The notes under the pieces were generated by a model, which was given only the letters and a program-made list of their open reading frames with translations, searched no databases and had not been told where the DNA came from. From contig DAOTVD010000112.1 in the NCBI GenBank assembly GCA_034437075.1, forward strand, positions 1 through 14,054: DNA of 14,054 nucleotides, given 5' to 3'. Below, in pieces: positions 1 to 7,464 of the stretch; within the stretch, counting starts at the first letter, position 1; the number at the start of each line of letters is the position of its first letter. A program made the position numbers and the translations under genes. The DNA is from DAOTVD01 sp034437075. GTDB taxonomy: Bacteria; Chloroflexota; Anaerolineae; Aggregatilineales; J027.

Positions 1-239
1 TAATCCAACACGGCCATATGTGCCGGGTGGATTTGATACGCATGCAGCGTCTCTAACGAGTCAAAGCGCGAAATGAGCACCACATCATAGGCCGAGTCGC
101 CCGCTACCATGTTGATGCCAACTTCATAATGCCGAATTTCGTTAATCTGATCCGGCAAGGTCATCAGTTTATCTTTCAAAGTTTGCGCGGTGTGGGGGTC
201 GCGTTGCGGAAATTTGAACATGACAATATGGTTCAGCAT
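1..239 (-). CDS. Dabb (stress-responsive A/B barrel) domain protein, 3' end off window
   Basis: Reading the minus strand from an ATG at 239 gives an open frame of 79 codons that leaves the left edge. It begins MLNHIVMFKF and contains GINMVAGDSAYDVVLISRF followed by HAYQIHPAHMAV. The N-terminal HIVMFKF strand and the late Y-x-x-HP-x-H motif are typical of Dabb ferredoxin-like dimeric barrel proteins, usually about 95-105 residues, so roughly 20 residues are missing. The start is supported by an AAGGATA Shine-Dalgarno at 244-250. Members are small soluble proteins; some are stress-induced and a few are cyclases or cleavage enzymes, so no reaction can be assigned. It is divergent from the glycosyltransferase gene, with only 54 bases between the starts. 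Confidence 0.85.
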   Translation of the reverse strand, partial: MLNHIVMFKFPQRDPHTAQTLKDKLMTLPDQINEIRHYEVGINMVAGDSAYDVVLISRFDSLETLHAYQIHPAHMAVLD

Positions 240-265
240 GGGGTATCCTTCTGGACTCATGTATT

Positions 266-295
266 CTGACTCGATTGTAACGTACCCTGTATTAT
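266..295 (+). promoter_or_regulatory. Possible sigma70-type promoter for the glycosyltransferase gene
   Basis: CTGACT at 266-271 (compare TTGACA) and TATTAT at 290-295 (compare TATAAT) are separated by 18 bases. If used, the -10 box overlaps the annotated ATG at 294 and transcription would begin at about 302, inside the frame. Either the real promoter is elsewhere or translation starts further downstream. In the same interval, the minus strand has a TACAAT (274-279) that could be the -10 of the divergent Dabb gene. This is pattern matching by eye only. Confidence 0.25.
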
Positions 296-2585
296 GACAT
301 CGACTGACCCACGCCTCATCGCGCCACCTGAGACCCCGCCGGCCTGGCAACGGCGTCGCTTGGCGGTTTTGCTCCTGTTCGCGGGGCTGTGTCTGCTCTA
401 CGCGACGACGACGCCCATTTTCGAAATCTCCGACGAGGTGTCGCATTATCCGGTGGTGGATTACATCGCGGATACGGGCGAATTACCCGTGCAAGACCGC
501 GCGCGCACACGCGAATATGACTGGGAAGCCGCCCAACCGCCGCTGTATTATGCTCTGGCCGCGCTGCTGGTGGCCCCCTTCGACCGCGACGATATGGAAA
601 GTTTTCTGGTCGATAACCCGCACGCCAAAGTCGGGATCGGGCTAGCGACGGATAATCATAACTTTGTGCTGCACGACTGGGACGCCGAAGCCTTTCCGTG
701 GGCTGGCACGCCGTTACATGTACGCCTGGTACGGCTCTTTAGCATCGTGCTAGGGTTGGGTAGCATCTGGCTGATTTTCACGGTGGCGCGTTTGGCCCTG
801 CCCGCTCGGCCCGGCGTCGCGCTGCTGGCGATGTTGTTGGCCGCGCTCAACCCAATGTTCATCGCCATTACGGCCTCGGTGAACAACGACAATCTGACCA
901 CGTTGCTTGTAACGCTCGGCTTGGCCATGACCCTCACGTTATGGCGGCAGGGCTTCACCTGGCGGCGCGTATGGGCGCTCGCCTTGGTCGGGACACTCGC
1001 CAGCGCCAGCAAACTAAGCGGCAGCATCATCTTCGCGCCCGCCGGGCTGGCGATCTTGCTCGTCGTGCTGCGCGATAAACGCCCCCTGTGGCAGGTCGGC
1101 GCCGCTGCGCTGATTTTCTTCGGCGTATGGGGCGCGCTGTTCGGCTGGTGGTACGTCCGCAACGCCGAACGCTATGATGATCCGCTGGGCAACTACCACA
1201 TGGCGCAGACGGTCGGCCTGCGCGCCGCGCCTATCGCCCTGGATGATCTGATCATCGAGGAGGGCTTTTCGTTTTATGCGGCTTTTTGGGGCTGGTTCGG
1301 CGCGGTGAATATCTTGGCACCGGCATCCCTGTTCACCTTCACTTATTTACTGATCGCGCTCAGCGGGCTAGGCTGGCTGCGCGTAGGCTGGCGCGCTTGG
1401 CAAGACCGGCAATGGTGGCAGCGTGCGCCCACCGCCGCCGGGAATCTCGTGCCGTGGGGTTTGTTGATGCTGGCATTGGGGTTGGGCATTGTGGGCCTAA
1501 TCCGCTGGACATTAATTACCCCCGCCAGCCAGGGCCGCTTGCTCTTTCCGTTCATGGCCGCCGTCACACTGCCGCTAGCCTGGGGATTGGTCGCGCTGCT
1601 GGGTCGCTGGCGCGCAAGTGTTATGGTCACCCCCTTGGCGGTTTTTGCGCTGTACTGCGGCGCGGTGCTCATCCCGCATGCCTTTCGCTTGCCCGAGCGC
1701 TTCGAGGCCCTGCCCGCTGAGGCGCGCGGCGTGGATGTGATCTATATACATGACGAACCCTTTGTTGAACTGGTCGGCTATCGCGTGGACGATGCGCCTA
1801 TCGGGCCAACCCAACAGCTAGAACTGCGCTTGTATTGGCGCGCGCTGGCCCGCACCCCCACCGACATGAGCCTTTTCGCGCAGGTCTTCGGGCCAGGGGA
1901 TAACGATGCACTGATTGAAGTCGGCAAGATTGATAGCTACCCCGGGCGCGGCTTGCTGCGCACATCCACCTGGGAGACAGGCACCATTTACGAAGACGTT
2001 TATCTGATTGATCTGGAGAATTGGCAACGTCGCGTGAATTTTCCGTTTCAGCCACGCATCAAAATCGGCTGGCGAGACGCGCCCGCCGACCGCGAATTGC
2101 CCGTCCGCAGCGCGGCGGGCGAAGCCCTAGACGCTGTGCTTGTGCCCGGCGGGCGCGTGGTGCTGGATAGCTTCGGCGGCGCTTCAGATGTGGCCGCCTT
2201 TGGGGGTATCATCGACCTGTACGGCGCGAGCCTTAGCGAACATCCCGAAGGTGTGCAATTGGCCGTTATCTGGGGGGCGACTCAGCCCATCAGCGAAGAT
2301 TTCACCGTATTTGTGCAACTCATCGACCCCGCCCGCCGGGCGGAACCGCTCGCTTTTGGGGATAGCGTCCCGCGTGATGGCTGGTGGCCGACCTCGGCCT
2401 GGGTACCGGACAACAACTTCTTTGATCGCTATGTTATCCCGGTACCAGATGATCTACCGCCGGGGGATTATGAGGTCATTTTCGGATTCTATCGCCCGGC
2501 GGATTTCACCCGCTTGCCCGCCACGGGAGCCGCGTATCCAGATGCTGAGATGCGCCCTTTGCCTTGGCCATTCCCCGCAGACTAA
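294..2585 (+). CDS. GT-C/GT39-like membrane glycosyltransferase with C-terminal beta-rich domains
   Basis: A 763-residue polytopic membrane protein. A short basic N-terminus is followed by a first helix (about 23-40) and then the DEVSHY motif (47-52), whose acidic pair matches the catalytic first-loop acidic motif of GT-C enzymes using polyprenyl-phosphate sugars. Other family marks are QPPLYY (81-86), NNDNL (197-201) and SQGRLLFP (412-419). About ten hydrophobic segments extend to about residue 461. The rest (about 480-763) is soluble and beta-rich, in two stretches that resemble each other (490-573 and 640-716). By family it should transfer a sugar from a lipid carrier to an acceptor on the outer face of the membrane; donor and acceptor are unknown. 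A DUF2142-type membrane protein is the main alternative. The ATG at 294 has no clear Shine-Dalgarno, so the start is less certain than the frame. Confidence 0.88.
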   Translation: MTSTDPRLIAPPETPPAWQRRRLAVLLLFAGLCLLYATTTPIFEISDEVSHYPVVDYIADTGELPVQDRARTREYDWEAAQPPLYYALAALLVAPFDRDDMESFLVDNPHAKVGIGLATDNHNFVLHDWDAEAFPWAGTPLHVRLVRLFSIVLGLGSIWLIFTVARLALPARPGVALLAMLLAALNPMFIAITASVNNDNLTTLLVTLGLAMTLTLWRQGFTWRRVWALALVGTLASASKLSGSIIFAPAGLAILLVVLRDKRPLWQVGAAALIFFGVWGALFGWWYVRNAERYDDPLGNYHMAQTVGLRAAPIALDDLIIEEGFSFYAAFWGWFGAVNILAPASLFTFTYLLIALSGLGWLRVGWRAWQDRQWWQRAPTAAGNLVPWGLLMLALGLGIVGLIRWTLITPASQGRLLFPFMAAVTLPLAWGLVALLGRWRASVMVTPLAVFALYCGAVLIPHAFRLPERFEALPAEARGVDVIYIHDEPFVELVGYRVDDAPIGPTQQLELRLYWRALARTPTDMSLFAQVFGPGDNDALIEVGKIDSYPGRGLLRTSTWETGTIYEDVYLIDLENWQRRVNFPFQPRIKIGWRDAPADRELPVRSAAGEALDAVLVPGGRVVLDSFGGASDVAAFGGIIDLYGASLSEHPEGVQLAVIWGATQPISEDFTVFVQLIDPARRAEPLAFGDSVPRDGWWPTSAWVPDNNFFDRYVIPVPDDLPPGDYEVIFGFYRPADFTRLPATGAAYPDAEMRPLPWPFPAD

Positions 2586-2622
2586 ACCAGGCAACAATGG
2601 TTATATCCCAAGTTTTCCCAAG

Positions 2623-2919
2623 CTAATTTGGGTTATTGTCACTACGAAAGGCATAAGTTAGTTCGATTTGCATCGCGCGCCACACGGCAAAAGCGGGGAT
2701 GCTGGTCACCACCAGATAGGGGATAAAGGGCTGGCGGCCATCCAACAGCGCCGACCCCGCGCCCAGCATGGCCAGCAAGGCCGCGCTCAGCAAAACTGGC
2801 ACGCCCAAGCCGAGCGTACTGCGCGCGCGCGGGGGCGCACTGCGCCAGAAGATAATAATCGCGGCACCGCTGAGGGGCGGCATAATCGCGAGTAAACTCG
2901 CAGCAATGAAAATGATCAT
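2623..2919 (-). CDS. Small three-helix membrane protein, hypothetical
   Basis: A 98-residue minus-strand frame. It has three hydrophobic segments (about 1-25, 36-59 and 66-86) separated by short basic or polar loops (RSAPPRARS, LDGRQP), and a polar tail ending RSDNNPN. Codon use resembles its neighbours, with mostly G or C in the third position, and no better frame covers the interval, so I judge it real. AGGA lies only a few bases before the ATG, which is a poor spacing. It converges on the glycosyltransferase gene (38 bases from its stop) and is divergent from the aminotransferase gene. I do not recognise a family and infer nothing beyond membrane location. Confidence 0.6.
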   Translation of the reverse strand: MIIFIAASLLAIMPPLSGAAIIIFWRSAPPRARSTLGLGVPVLLSAALLAMLGAGSALLDGRQPFIPYLVVTSIPAFAVWRAMQIELTYAFRSDNNPN

Positions 2920-2954
2920 ATCCTGACTCTAACACAACTGCGCGCGCGGCGCGT

Positions 2955-2960
2955 TATAAT
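2955..2960 (+). promoter_or_regulatory. Candidate -10 box (TATAAT) for the aminotransferase-ATPase operon
   Basis: A perfect TATAAT sits 37 bases before the GTG start at 2998, in the only intergenic gap ahead of the plus-strand gene run. No convincing -35 hexamer is found at 16-18 bases; that stretch is alternating GC. Transcription would start near 2967 and leave a leader of about 30 bases. Confidence 0.4.
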
Positions 2961-2997
2961 CGATGCAGAGATAGAATCCAGAAAGTAGAGAATCCCT

Positions 2998-4158
2998 GTG
3001 TACGACCTAGAGCAACTACGCCAAACCGAATTTCCATTAAGTAACGACTACATCTATTTCAATCACGCCAGCATCGCGCCCATCCCGGCCCGCGCGCGAG
3101 ACAAAATGCGCTGGTCTGCCGAGCGCCTAGCCGAGCAGCCGACCCTGCATTTTCAGCAAGATGGCCTGCCGCTGATGGAGGATTTTCACAACGTCATCAG
3201 GCGCTACATCAACGCTGCCAGCCCGCAGGAGGTCGTGCCGATCACAGCGACCAACGTGGGGCTAAACATGGTCGCGCAAGCGTTACCCTGGCAAGCTGGG
3301 GATAACGTCATCTTCTGCGATCACGAATTCCCCAGCAACGCCTATCCGTGGATGAGCCTAGAACGCGACGGCGTCGAAGTGCGCCAAGCGCCCGCCGTGG
3401 GCGGCGGGCTGACCCTCGCCGCGTTGGAACCCCTGGTCGATGACCAGACGCGCGTTGTCGCCGCTAGCGCGGTGCAATTCTTCAGCGGGCACCGCACCGA
3501 CCTGGCCACTATCGGGGCTTTCTGTCGCGACCGCGACATCATATTCGTAGTGGATGCCATCCAGGCTGCCGGGCATATGCTCATCGACGTGCAAGCCATG
3601 GGCATTGATGTACTAGCCGCCGGGGGGCAAAAATCCCTGATGGCCCCGCCTGGCATCGGCTTTTTGTATGTGCGCGAAGCCCTGGCCGAGCGCCTGCAAC
3701 CACGTTTCATCGCGCCTAATGCCACGCGCGATTGGTTGTTTTGGCTGGATTATGATCTGGAACCTTTGCCCGGCGCCGAACGCTTCATGAGCGGCACGCC
3801 CAATGTGGTGGGCTTGTTCGGCCTGATGCAAAGTATCAGCCTGCTGAGCGAGCTGGGGCTAGAGCACATCGACCAGCACACGACGCTGCTAGCTGCCGAG
3901 GCCATCGAGCGCCTGGCGCGCCTGGGCTACGAGCCCATCACCCCACGCGAAGAACACGGCCCCATCGCCACCTTCAAGACCGGGTTGGACGCGGAACAAT
4001 CCGACGCCCTAGTGGCGCATCTGGCCGAACAGGGCGCGAGCGTTGTTAAGCATTTGTCACCAAGCGGCGAGCCGCATTTGCGTCTATCCTTTCATTGCTA
4101 TAATAATGGGGAAGAACTCGATCAATTTGAAGCGTTAATGAAGGATTATCGGCCATGA
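2998..4158 (+). CDS. Class V PLP-dependent aminotransferase-like enzyme
   Basis: A 386-residue fold-type I PLP enzyme of the class V (NifS/SufS-like, isopenicillin-N-epimerase-like) group. Visible marks are YFNHASIAPIP (20-30); CDHEFPSN (107-114), the stretch usually near the cofactor; VVDAIQAAG (184-192), with D186 expected to pair with the pyridine nitrogen; and GGQKSL (209-214), with K212 as the Schiff-base lysine. LRLSFHCYN (361-369) matches the C-terminal substrate-binding block, with R362 as likely carboxylate ligand. The Cys-containing loop of SufS-type desulfurases is not seen, so transaminase, epimerase or lyase chemistry is more likely than cysteine desulfuration. The start is GTG, with no good Shine-Dalgarno and no nearby in-frame ATG. 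The stop overlaps the ATG of the ATPase gene (ATGA). Length is normal for the family; substrate unknown. Confidence 0.9.
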   Translation: MYDLEQLRQTEFPLSNDYIYFNHASIAPIPARARDKMRWSAERLAEQPTLHFQQDGLPLMEDFHNVIRRYINAASPQEVVPITATNVGLNMVAQALPWQAGDNVIFCDHEFPSNAYPWMSLERDGVEVRQAPAVGGGLTLAALEPLVDDQTRVVAASAVQFFSGHRTDLATIGAFCRDRDIIFVVDAIQAAGHMLIDVQAMGIDVLAAGGQKSLMAPPGIGFLYVREALAERLQPRFIAPNATRDWLFWLDYDLEPLPGAERFMSGTPNVVGLFGLMQSISLLSELGLEHIDQHTTLLAAEAIERLARLGYEPITPREEHGPIATFKTGLDAEQSDALVAHLAEQGASVVKHLSPSGEPHLRLSFHCYNNGEELDQFEALMKDYRP

Positions 4159-5489
4159 CCGCAGGGCTCCAACAAAAAGAAGTTAAAAAATGGGCTCCAC
4201 CCGCTATGCGCGAGCCCGAAGACACTGGCCTGAACCTGGGCTTGCTCACCGATTTGGCCATCAAAACCGTCTATTACTCGGGCTATATCAGCGCGGCGCA
4301 GCTTGCCGAGCGCTTGCGCCTGCCCTTTAACGGTGTGGTGGATAAAATCATCGAGTTTATGAAGCGCGAAAAATGGGTGGAGGTGCGCGGCCAGACGGGC
4401 ATTGGCGAAGCAACGTTCGAATACATCATCTCGGACAGAGGGTCGGCCAAAGCGCGCGAGGTGCAAGAGCGTAGCCGTTATGTTGGCCCCTGCCCCGTGA
4501 CACTGCCGCAATACGTATACGCCATGAAGGCCCAGGCGCGCAATAAGTCCTACGTCACGCGCGACAATATCGATGAGGCGCTACAAAACTTCTCATTTGA
4601 GCAAGAAGTGAAAGACCGCATTGGCCCGGCGGTGAACTCTGGCAAGGCCGTCTTCATGCATGGCCCGCCTGGGAATGGTAAAACCACGCTAGCTAGCCGC
4701 GTTGGGCGCGCGGTGCTGGGCCAAGACATCTGGATTCCATACGCGATTGACATCGACGGCCAGGTGGTGCGCGTGTTCGATAGCGTAAACCATGAAGTGC
4801 TGGAAGCCACCGACCCGCAAGAACTCCGCGCCGGAACCGGGGTTATCCGCGACCCGCGCTGGGTGCGCATCCGCCGCCCCATGATTATGGTCGGGGGTGA
4901 ACTGACCATGGAAGGGCTTGACCTGGTCTATGACCCGATTAATAAATTCTACGAAGCACCCTTCCAAATGAAAGCCAACGGCGGGCTATTCTTCATTGAT
5001 GACTTCGGACGGCAAACCATGCGCCCGCAAGACTTACTCAATCGCTGGATCGTGCCGCTGGAAAGCCGCATCGACTTCTTGACGCTCTCCACAGGCCGCA
5101 AGATCGAAATTCCGTTCAATGTGTTGATCTTTTTCTCCACAAATCTTGACCCCAAACAACTGGTCGATGAAGCGTTTTTGCGCCGTATTCCGTACAAAAT
5201 CCACATTGGCGACCCGGATTTCGACACCTTCCGCGAGATTTTCAAAGCGGTGGCGGCCTCCAAGCGCATCCCGTACGATGAGCAAGGGCTAGCCTACCTG
5301 CTGCAAGAATGGTATTTGAAGAAAGACCGCCCCTTGCGCGCCGTCCATCCGCGCGACATCTTGGATCAGTTGCTGGATATGGCGCGGTACATGAACAAAC
5401 CGCCTGCCATGACCAAAGAATTGCTCGACCATGCCGCCTCGTCATATTTCGTGGACTTGGGGGCATATACGGCAGTTACGCGGGAATAA
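4155..5489 (+). CDS. AAA+ ATPase with N-terminal winged-helix-like region
   Basis: A 444-residue protein. Residues about 28-105 form a helical, winged-helix-like region (YISAAQLAERLRLPFNGVVD, then a basic KREKWVEVRG wing). The AAA+ core follows: Walker A GPPGNGKTT (170-178), Walker B LFFIDDFGRQ (278-287, with D282-D283), sensor-1-like FFSTN (N330), an arginine-finger-like AFLRRIP (340-346) and a sensor-2-like AVHPRDI near the end. The core recalls MoxR/COG0714-type ATPases, which remodel partner proteins, but the target is unknown. The ATG overlaps the previous stop (ATGA) and has AAGGA at 4141-4145, so translational coupling is likely. The response regulator starts six bases after its stop, suggesting joint function. 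I am sure of the ATPase; the DNA- or protein-binding role of the N-terminus is inferred. Confidence 0.9.
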   Translation: MTAGLQQKEVKKWAPPAMREPEDTGLNLGLLTDLAIKTVYYSGYISAAQLAERLRLPFNGVVDKIIEFMKREKWVEVRGQTGIGEATFEYIISDRGSAKAREVQERSRYVGPCPVTLPQYVYAMKAQARNKSYVTRDNIDEALQNFSFEQEVKDRIGPAVNSGKAVFMHGPPGNGKTTLASRVGRAVLGQDIWIPYAIDIDGQVVRVFDSVNHEVLEATDPQELRAGTGVIRDPRWVRIRRPMIMVGGELTMEGLDLVYDPINKFYEAPFQMKANGGLFFIDDFGRQTMRPQDLLNRWIVPLESRIDFLTLSTGRKIEIPFNVLIFFSTNLDPKQLVDEAFLRRIPYKIHIGDPDFDTFREIFKAVAASKRIPYDEQGLAYLLQEWYLKKDRPLRAVHPRDILDQLLDMARYMNKPPAMTKELLDHAASSYFVDLGAYTAVTRE

Positions 5490-5495
5490 TACGCC

Positions 5496-6446
5496 ATGCC
5501 GCCAGTCGTCGGGCAAGCCATCCCGCGTCATCTGGTCTTCGTGCTGGAAAGCGACGAAGTGGTGGTGCAACGCGGGGCCAATGTCGTGGAGGTGCTCGGC
5601 ACGCGCCAACAGCGCACCTTTAATGACTTCGACCGCGACCACGACGTGACCGACACCGAATTGCAAGCGTTGCTCGACCAACAAATTATCGCGGGCTATG
5701 ACAACATGACCGTCTGGCTGGCTCGCGGGGAATACGCGAATCACCTAGCATATTATTTTCTGGATACCAAATTGCCCCCTGCTTATGAAGATATGGTGGC
5801 CAATTTGCTCCAGTCCGCCGCGCTGGCGGATAAATACGTCGCCAAGACGCGCATGGGCCGCGTAGCCATTATGGGCACTGGCGGCGAGCCCTTCGGCAGT
5901 TTGCCGGATGTCGAGTTCGCACTGACGGTTGTCAGCCAAGCCATGACCGGGCACCTGACCGACATCAGCATCGAAAGCGTGCGGGTAACGCCCGAAAAAT
6001 ACGAAACCCAGACCCTAGACATCGAACGCTTTAAGAATCTGATTCAAACCACCCCCAGCCTGACTCTGGCCGACCATAGTGTGCTGCTCATCGAAAGCAA
6101 CCCCGGCGCGCACACGGGCATCGAAGGGGCCTTAGATGCGCTGGGCGTAGAAGTTCGCCAGGCGCAATCGGGCGCGACCGCGCTAGAAATCCTGATGGAT
6201 GAAGAACCCGACCTGGTGATTATTGATTTGATGCTGCCCGATTTGCACGGGTATGAAGTCATCGCGCGCATCCGCAAAGACCCGCTCACAGCCAATACGC
6301 CCATCATCGCCATGAGCAGCTACAACTCGGAGGCCGATGTCGTCTTTGCGCTGAACGTCGCACAAGTGGATGACTTCATGCTGAAGCCCATCGACCCCAA
6401 TGTGTTGCGGCACCGGGTTATTCATCTGCTAAACCGGCGCGTATGA
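5496..6446 (+). CDS. Response regulator with uncharacterised N-terminal domain and C-terminal receiver
   Basis: A 316-residue protein. Residues about 194-316 are a CheY-like receiver: VLLIES (196-201), the phospho-acceptor strand VIIDLMLPD (241-249, D244), the switch IIAMSSYN (270-277, S274) and FMLKPID (294-300, K297). The usual acidic pair before the phospho-acceptor is E200-S201 rather than two acidic residues, so Mg binding may be altered. Residues 1-190 match no domain I recognise; they look alpha/beta and carry a Gly-rich MGTGGEPFGS turn (126-135). The receiver is at the C-terminus with no DNA-binding output after it, so its output is probably protein-protein. No histidine kinase is in the window. 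It lies six bases after the ATPase stop, and its own stop overlaps the next start (ATGA). Confidence 0.88.
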   Translation: MPPVVGQAIPRHLVFVLESDEVVVQRGANVVEVLGTRQQRTFNDFDRDHDVTDTELQALLDQQIIAGYDNMTVWLARGEYANHLAYYFLDTKLPPAYEDMVANLLQSAALADKYVAKTRMGRVAIMGTGGEPFGSLPDVEFALTVVSQAMTGHLTDISIESVRVTPEKYETQTLDIERFKNLIQTTPSLTLADHSVLLIESNPGAHTGIEGALDALGVEVRQAQSGATALEILMDEEPDLVIIDLMLPDLHGYEVIARIRKDPLTANTPIIAMSSYNSEADVVFALNVAQVDDFMLKPIDPNVLRHRVIHLLNRRV

Positions 6447-7081
6447 CGACCTTGCTGATCACCCTGGGGATTCTCATCGTGCTAGGCGCGCTGATCGCCA
6501 CCACCCGCGAGGGCGTGGTACCCTGGCTGAAAGATATGCACCGCCTGAACCCCGGCAGGCGCCACCGCGCCGAATGGATGGCCCCCCCCAACGTGCTGGC
6601 GAACGTCCAGCGCGATTACCTGGACTTTATCGACTATAGTACCCAGCGCTTGCCCCAGGGTTGGCTGGCTTATATGCGCGATCTGGACACCTATTTGGCG
6701 GATGAGATGCTGCGCGAACAGCGCGCGAGTTTGGGCCAACGCTTACGCCACGACCGAGGCCGCATGGTGGAGGTGCTGCGCGCCGACCATAGCTTGCAAG
6801 TGCGTCATTTCAGCGCGGACGGGCTGCGCTGCATCCTTATCGACCACCAGCGCGCCGCGCGTTTGGCCACTTACGACTATTGGAGCGGGCGCCGCATCCA
6901 TACCCAAGACATGGGCGATCTGTGTTTTGTATACGAAATGCACTACGACCTTGCCCGGCGCCGCTGGCGGATTGCGCGCTTTGTGCAACGCCTGCCCCTG
7001 GGCTATCACGAAGCCCATATGCTGTTTATCGAAAACCCATCACATCCCGCCAAAGGACATAACGACGTCACCTATGGATAA
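6443..7081 (+). CDS. Membrane-anchored protein with possible NTF2-like C-terminal domain
   Basis: A 212-residue protein. One N-terminal hydrophobic helix (about 3-20, LLITLGILIVLGALIAT) acts as an uncleaved anchor. It is followed by a helical, Arg-rich middle (residues 30-110) and a beta-rich C-terminus, with FSADGLRCILID (123-134) and CFVYEMHYDLARRRWRIARF (161-180). The last block resembles the closing strands of NTF2-like or IMS/Tim44-like domains (a VxYxLxxxxxxWxI pattern), but this is weak and from memory. Its ATG overlaps the stop of the response regulator gene and its stop overlaps the next start, so it is translated as part of the same unit. I infer a membrane-tethered partner or adaptor for the ATPase/response regulator pair. 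No catalytic motif is visible. Confidence 0.75.
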   Translation: MTTLLITLGILIVLGALIATTREGVVPWLKDMHRLNPGRRHRAEWMAPPNVLANVQRDYLDFIDYSTQRLPQGWLAYMRDLDTYLADEMLREQRASLGQRLRHDRGRMVEVLRADHSLQVRHFSADGLRCILIDHQRAARLATYDYWSGRRIHTQDMGDLCFVYEMHYDLARRRWRIARFVQRLPLGYHEAHMLFIENPSHPAKGHNDVTYG

Positions 7082-7394
7082 CCAACTCCCCTACCGCATC
7101 ACCCTAGAATGGGATGATGACGATTTCTACCAAGACACCATGCACGGCATCAGCCGCCTACCTACACCGGATGTCATCGCCGAAAAGACCGAAAACGCCC
7201 TGCAAGCGACCATGCTTTGCATCCGCGACATGGGCGAACGGCTGAACATGACCCTTCAGGCTACGGACGCCCAACTTGCCCAGGCCGAAATCGAGTTCGG
7301 CATTCGCCTGGGGGCGGAAAATGGCGTTCTAACCAAAAGCAACGAAGCGGCCCATTTCATCATCAAATTGGTGTGGAAGCGCAACCCCGATTAA
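7074..7394 (+). CDS. Trypco1-like (CU044_2847 family) small protein
   Basis: A 106-residue protein starting at an internal ATG that overlaps the end of the upstream gene by eight bases. A longer open frame reaches back to 6702, but that extension is a shadow of the upstream coding frame. The C-terminal half, AEIEFGIRLGAENGVLTKSN followed by a beta strand ending KLVWKR, closely recalls the trypsin-co-occurring domain 1 pattern: an E-V-x-F-G-x-x-L strand, a glycine turn, then a hydrophobic strand ending in W. The N-terminus is acidic (EWDDDDFYQD) and the middle is an amphipathic helix (about 32-60). Trypco1 domains are linked by comparative genomics to trypsin-like proteases and bacterial conflict or signalling systems; no protease is visible here. 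Family assignment is from remembered consensus. It sits in the ATPase operon. Confidence 0.72.
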   Translation: MDNQLPYRITLEWDDDDFYQDTMHGISRLPTPDVIAEKTENALQATMLCIRDMGERLNMTLQATDAQLAQAEIEFGIRLGAENGVLTKSNEAAHFIIKLVWKRNPD

Positions 7395-7464
7395 TCCTTT
7401 CGCGTATAGAGTGACAACAAGCAAATTCAAGCGCTCTCATGCGATACAAAAGGGTTATAAGTTG

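Noticed and set aside
656..1162. 168-residue minus-strand open frame
   Set aside because: Antisense to the glycosyltransferase gene; no recognisable motif and Ser/Thr/Arg-rich shadow composition.
2617..2632. CCCAA/TTGGG hairpin as a terminator between the glycosyltransferase and the small membrane protein
   Set aside because: Only a five-pair stem with no T run on either strand, and it overlaps the end of the minus-strand gene.
2140..2661. 173-residue plus-strand open frame extending past the glycosyltransferase stop
   Set aside because: Overlaps the real gene in another frame for most of its length, has Cys/Pro/Arg-rich shadow composition, and its tail covers the end of the minus-strand membrane protein.
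2938..2953. Alternating CG run as a special DNA structure
   Set aside because: Similar GC-alternating runs occur throughout the window (for example near 2821), so it reflects base composition.
2998..4158. Aminotransferase as a cysteine desulfurase (SufS/NifS)
   Set aside because: The catalytic Cys loop is not visible; C367 sits in the C-terminal RLSFHCYN block, where other class V enzymes have an aromatic residue.
6702..7073. N-terminal extension of the Trypco1-like frame back to 6702
   Set aside because: This stretch is out of frame within the well-supported membrane-anchored protein; the internal ATG at 7074 gives a compact protein of family-like length.
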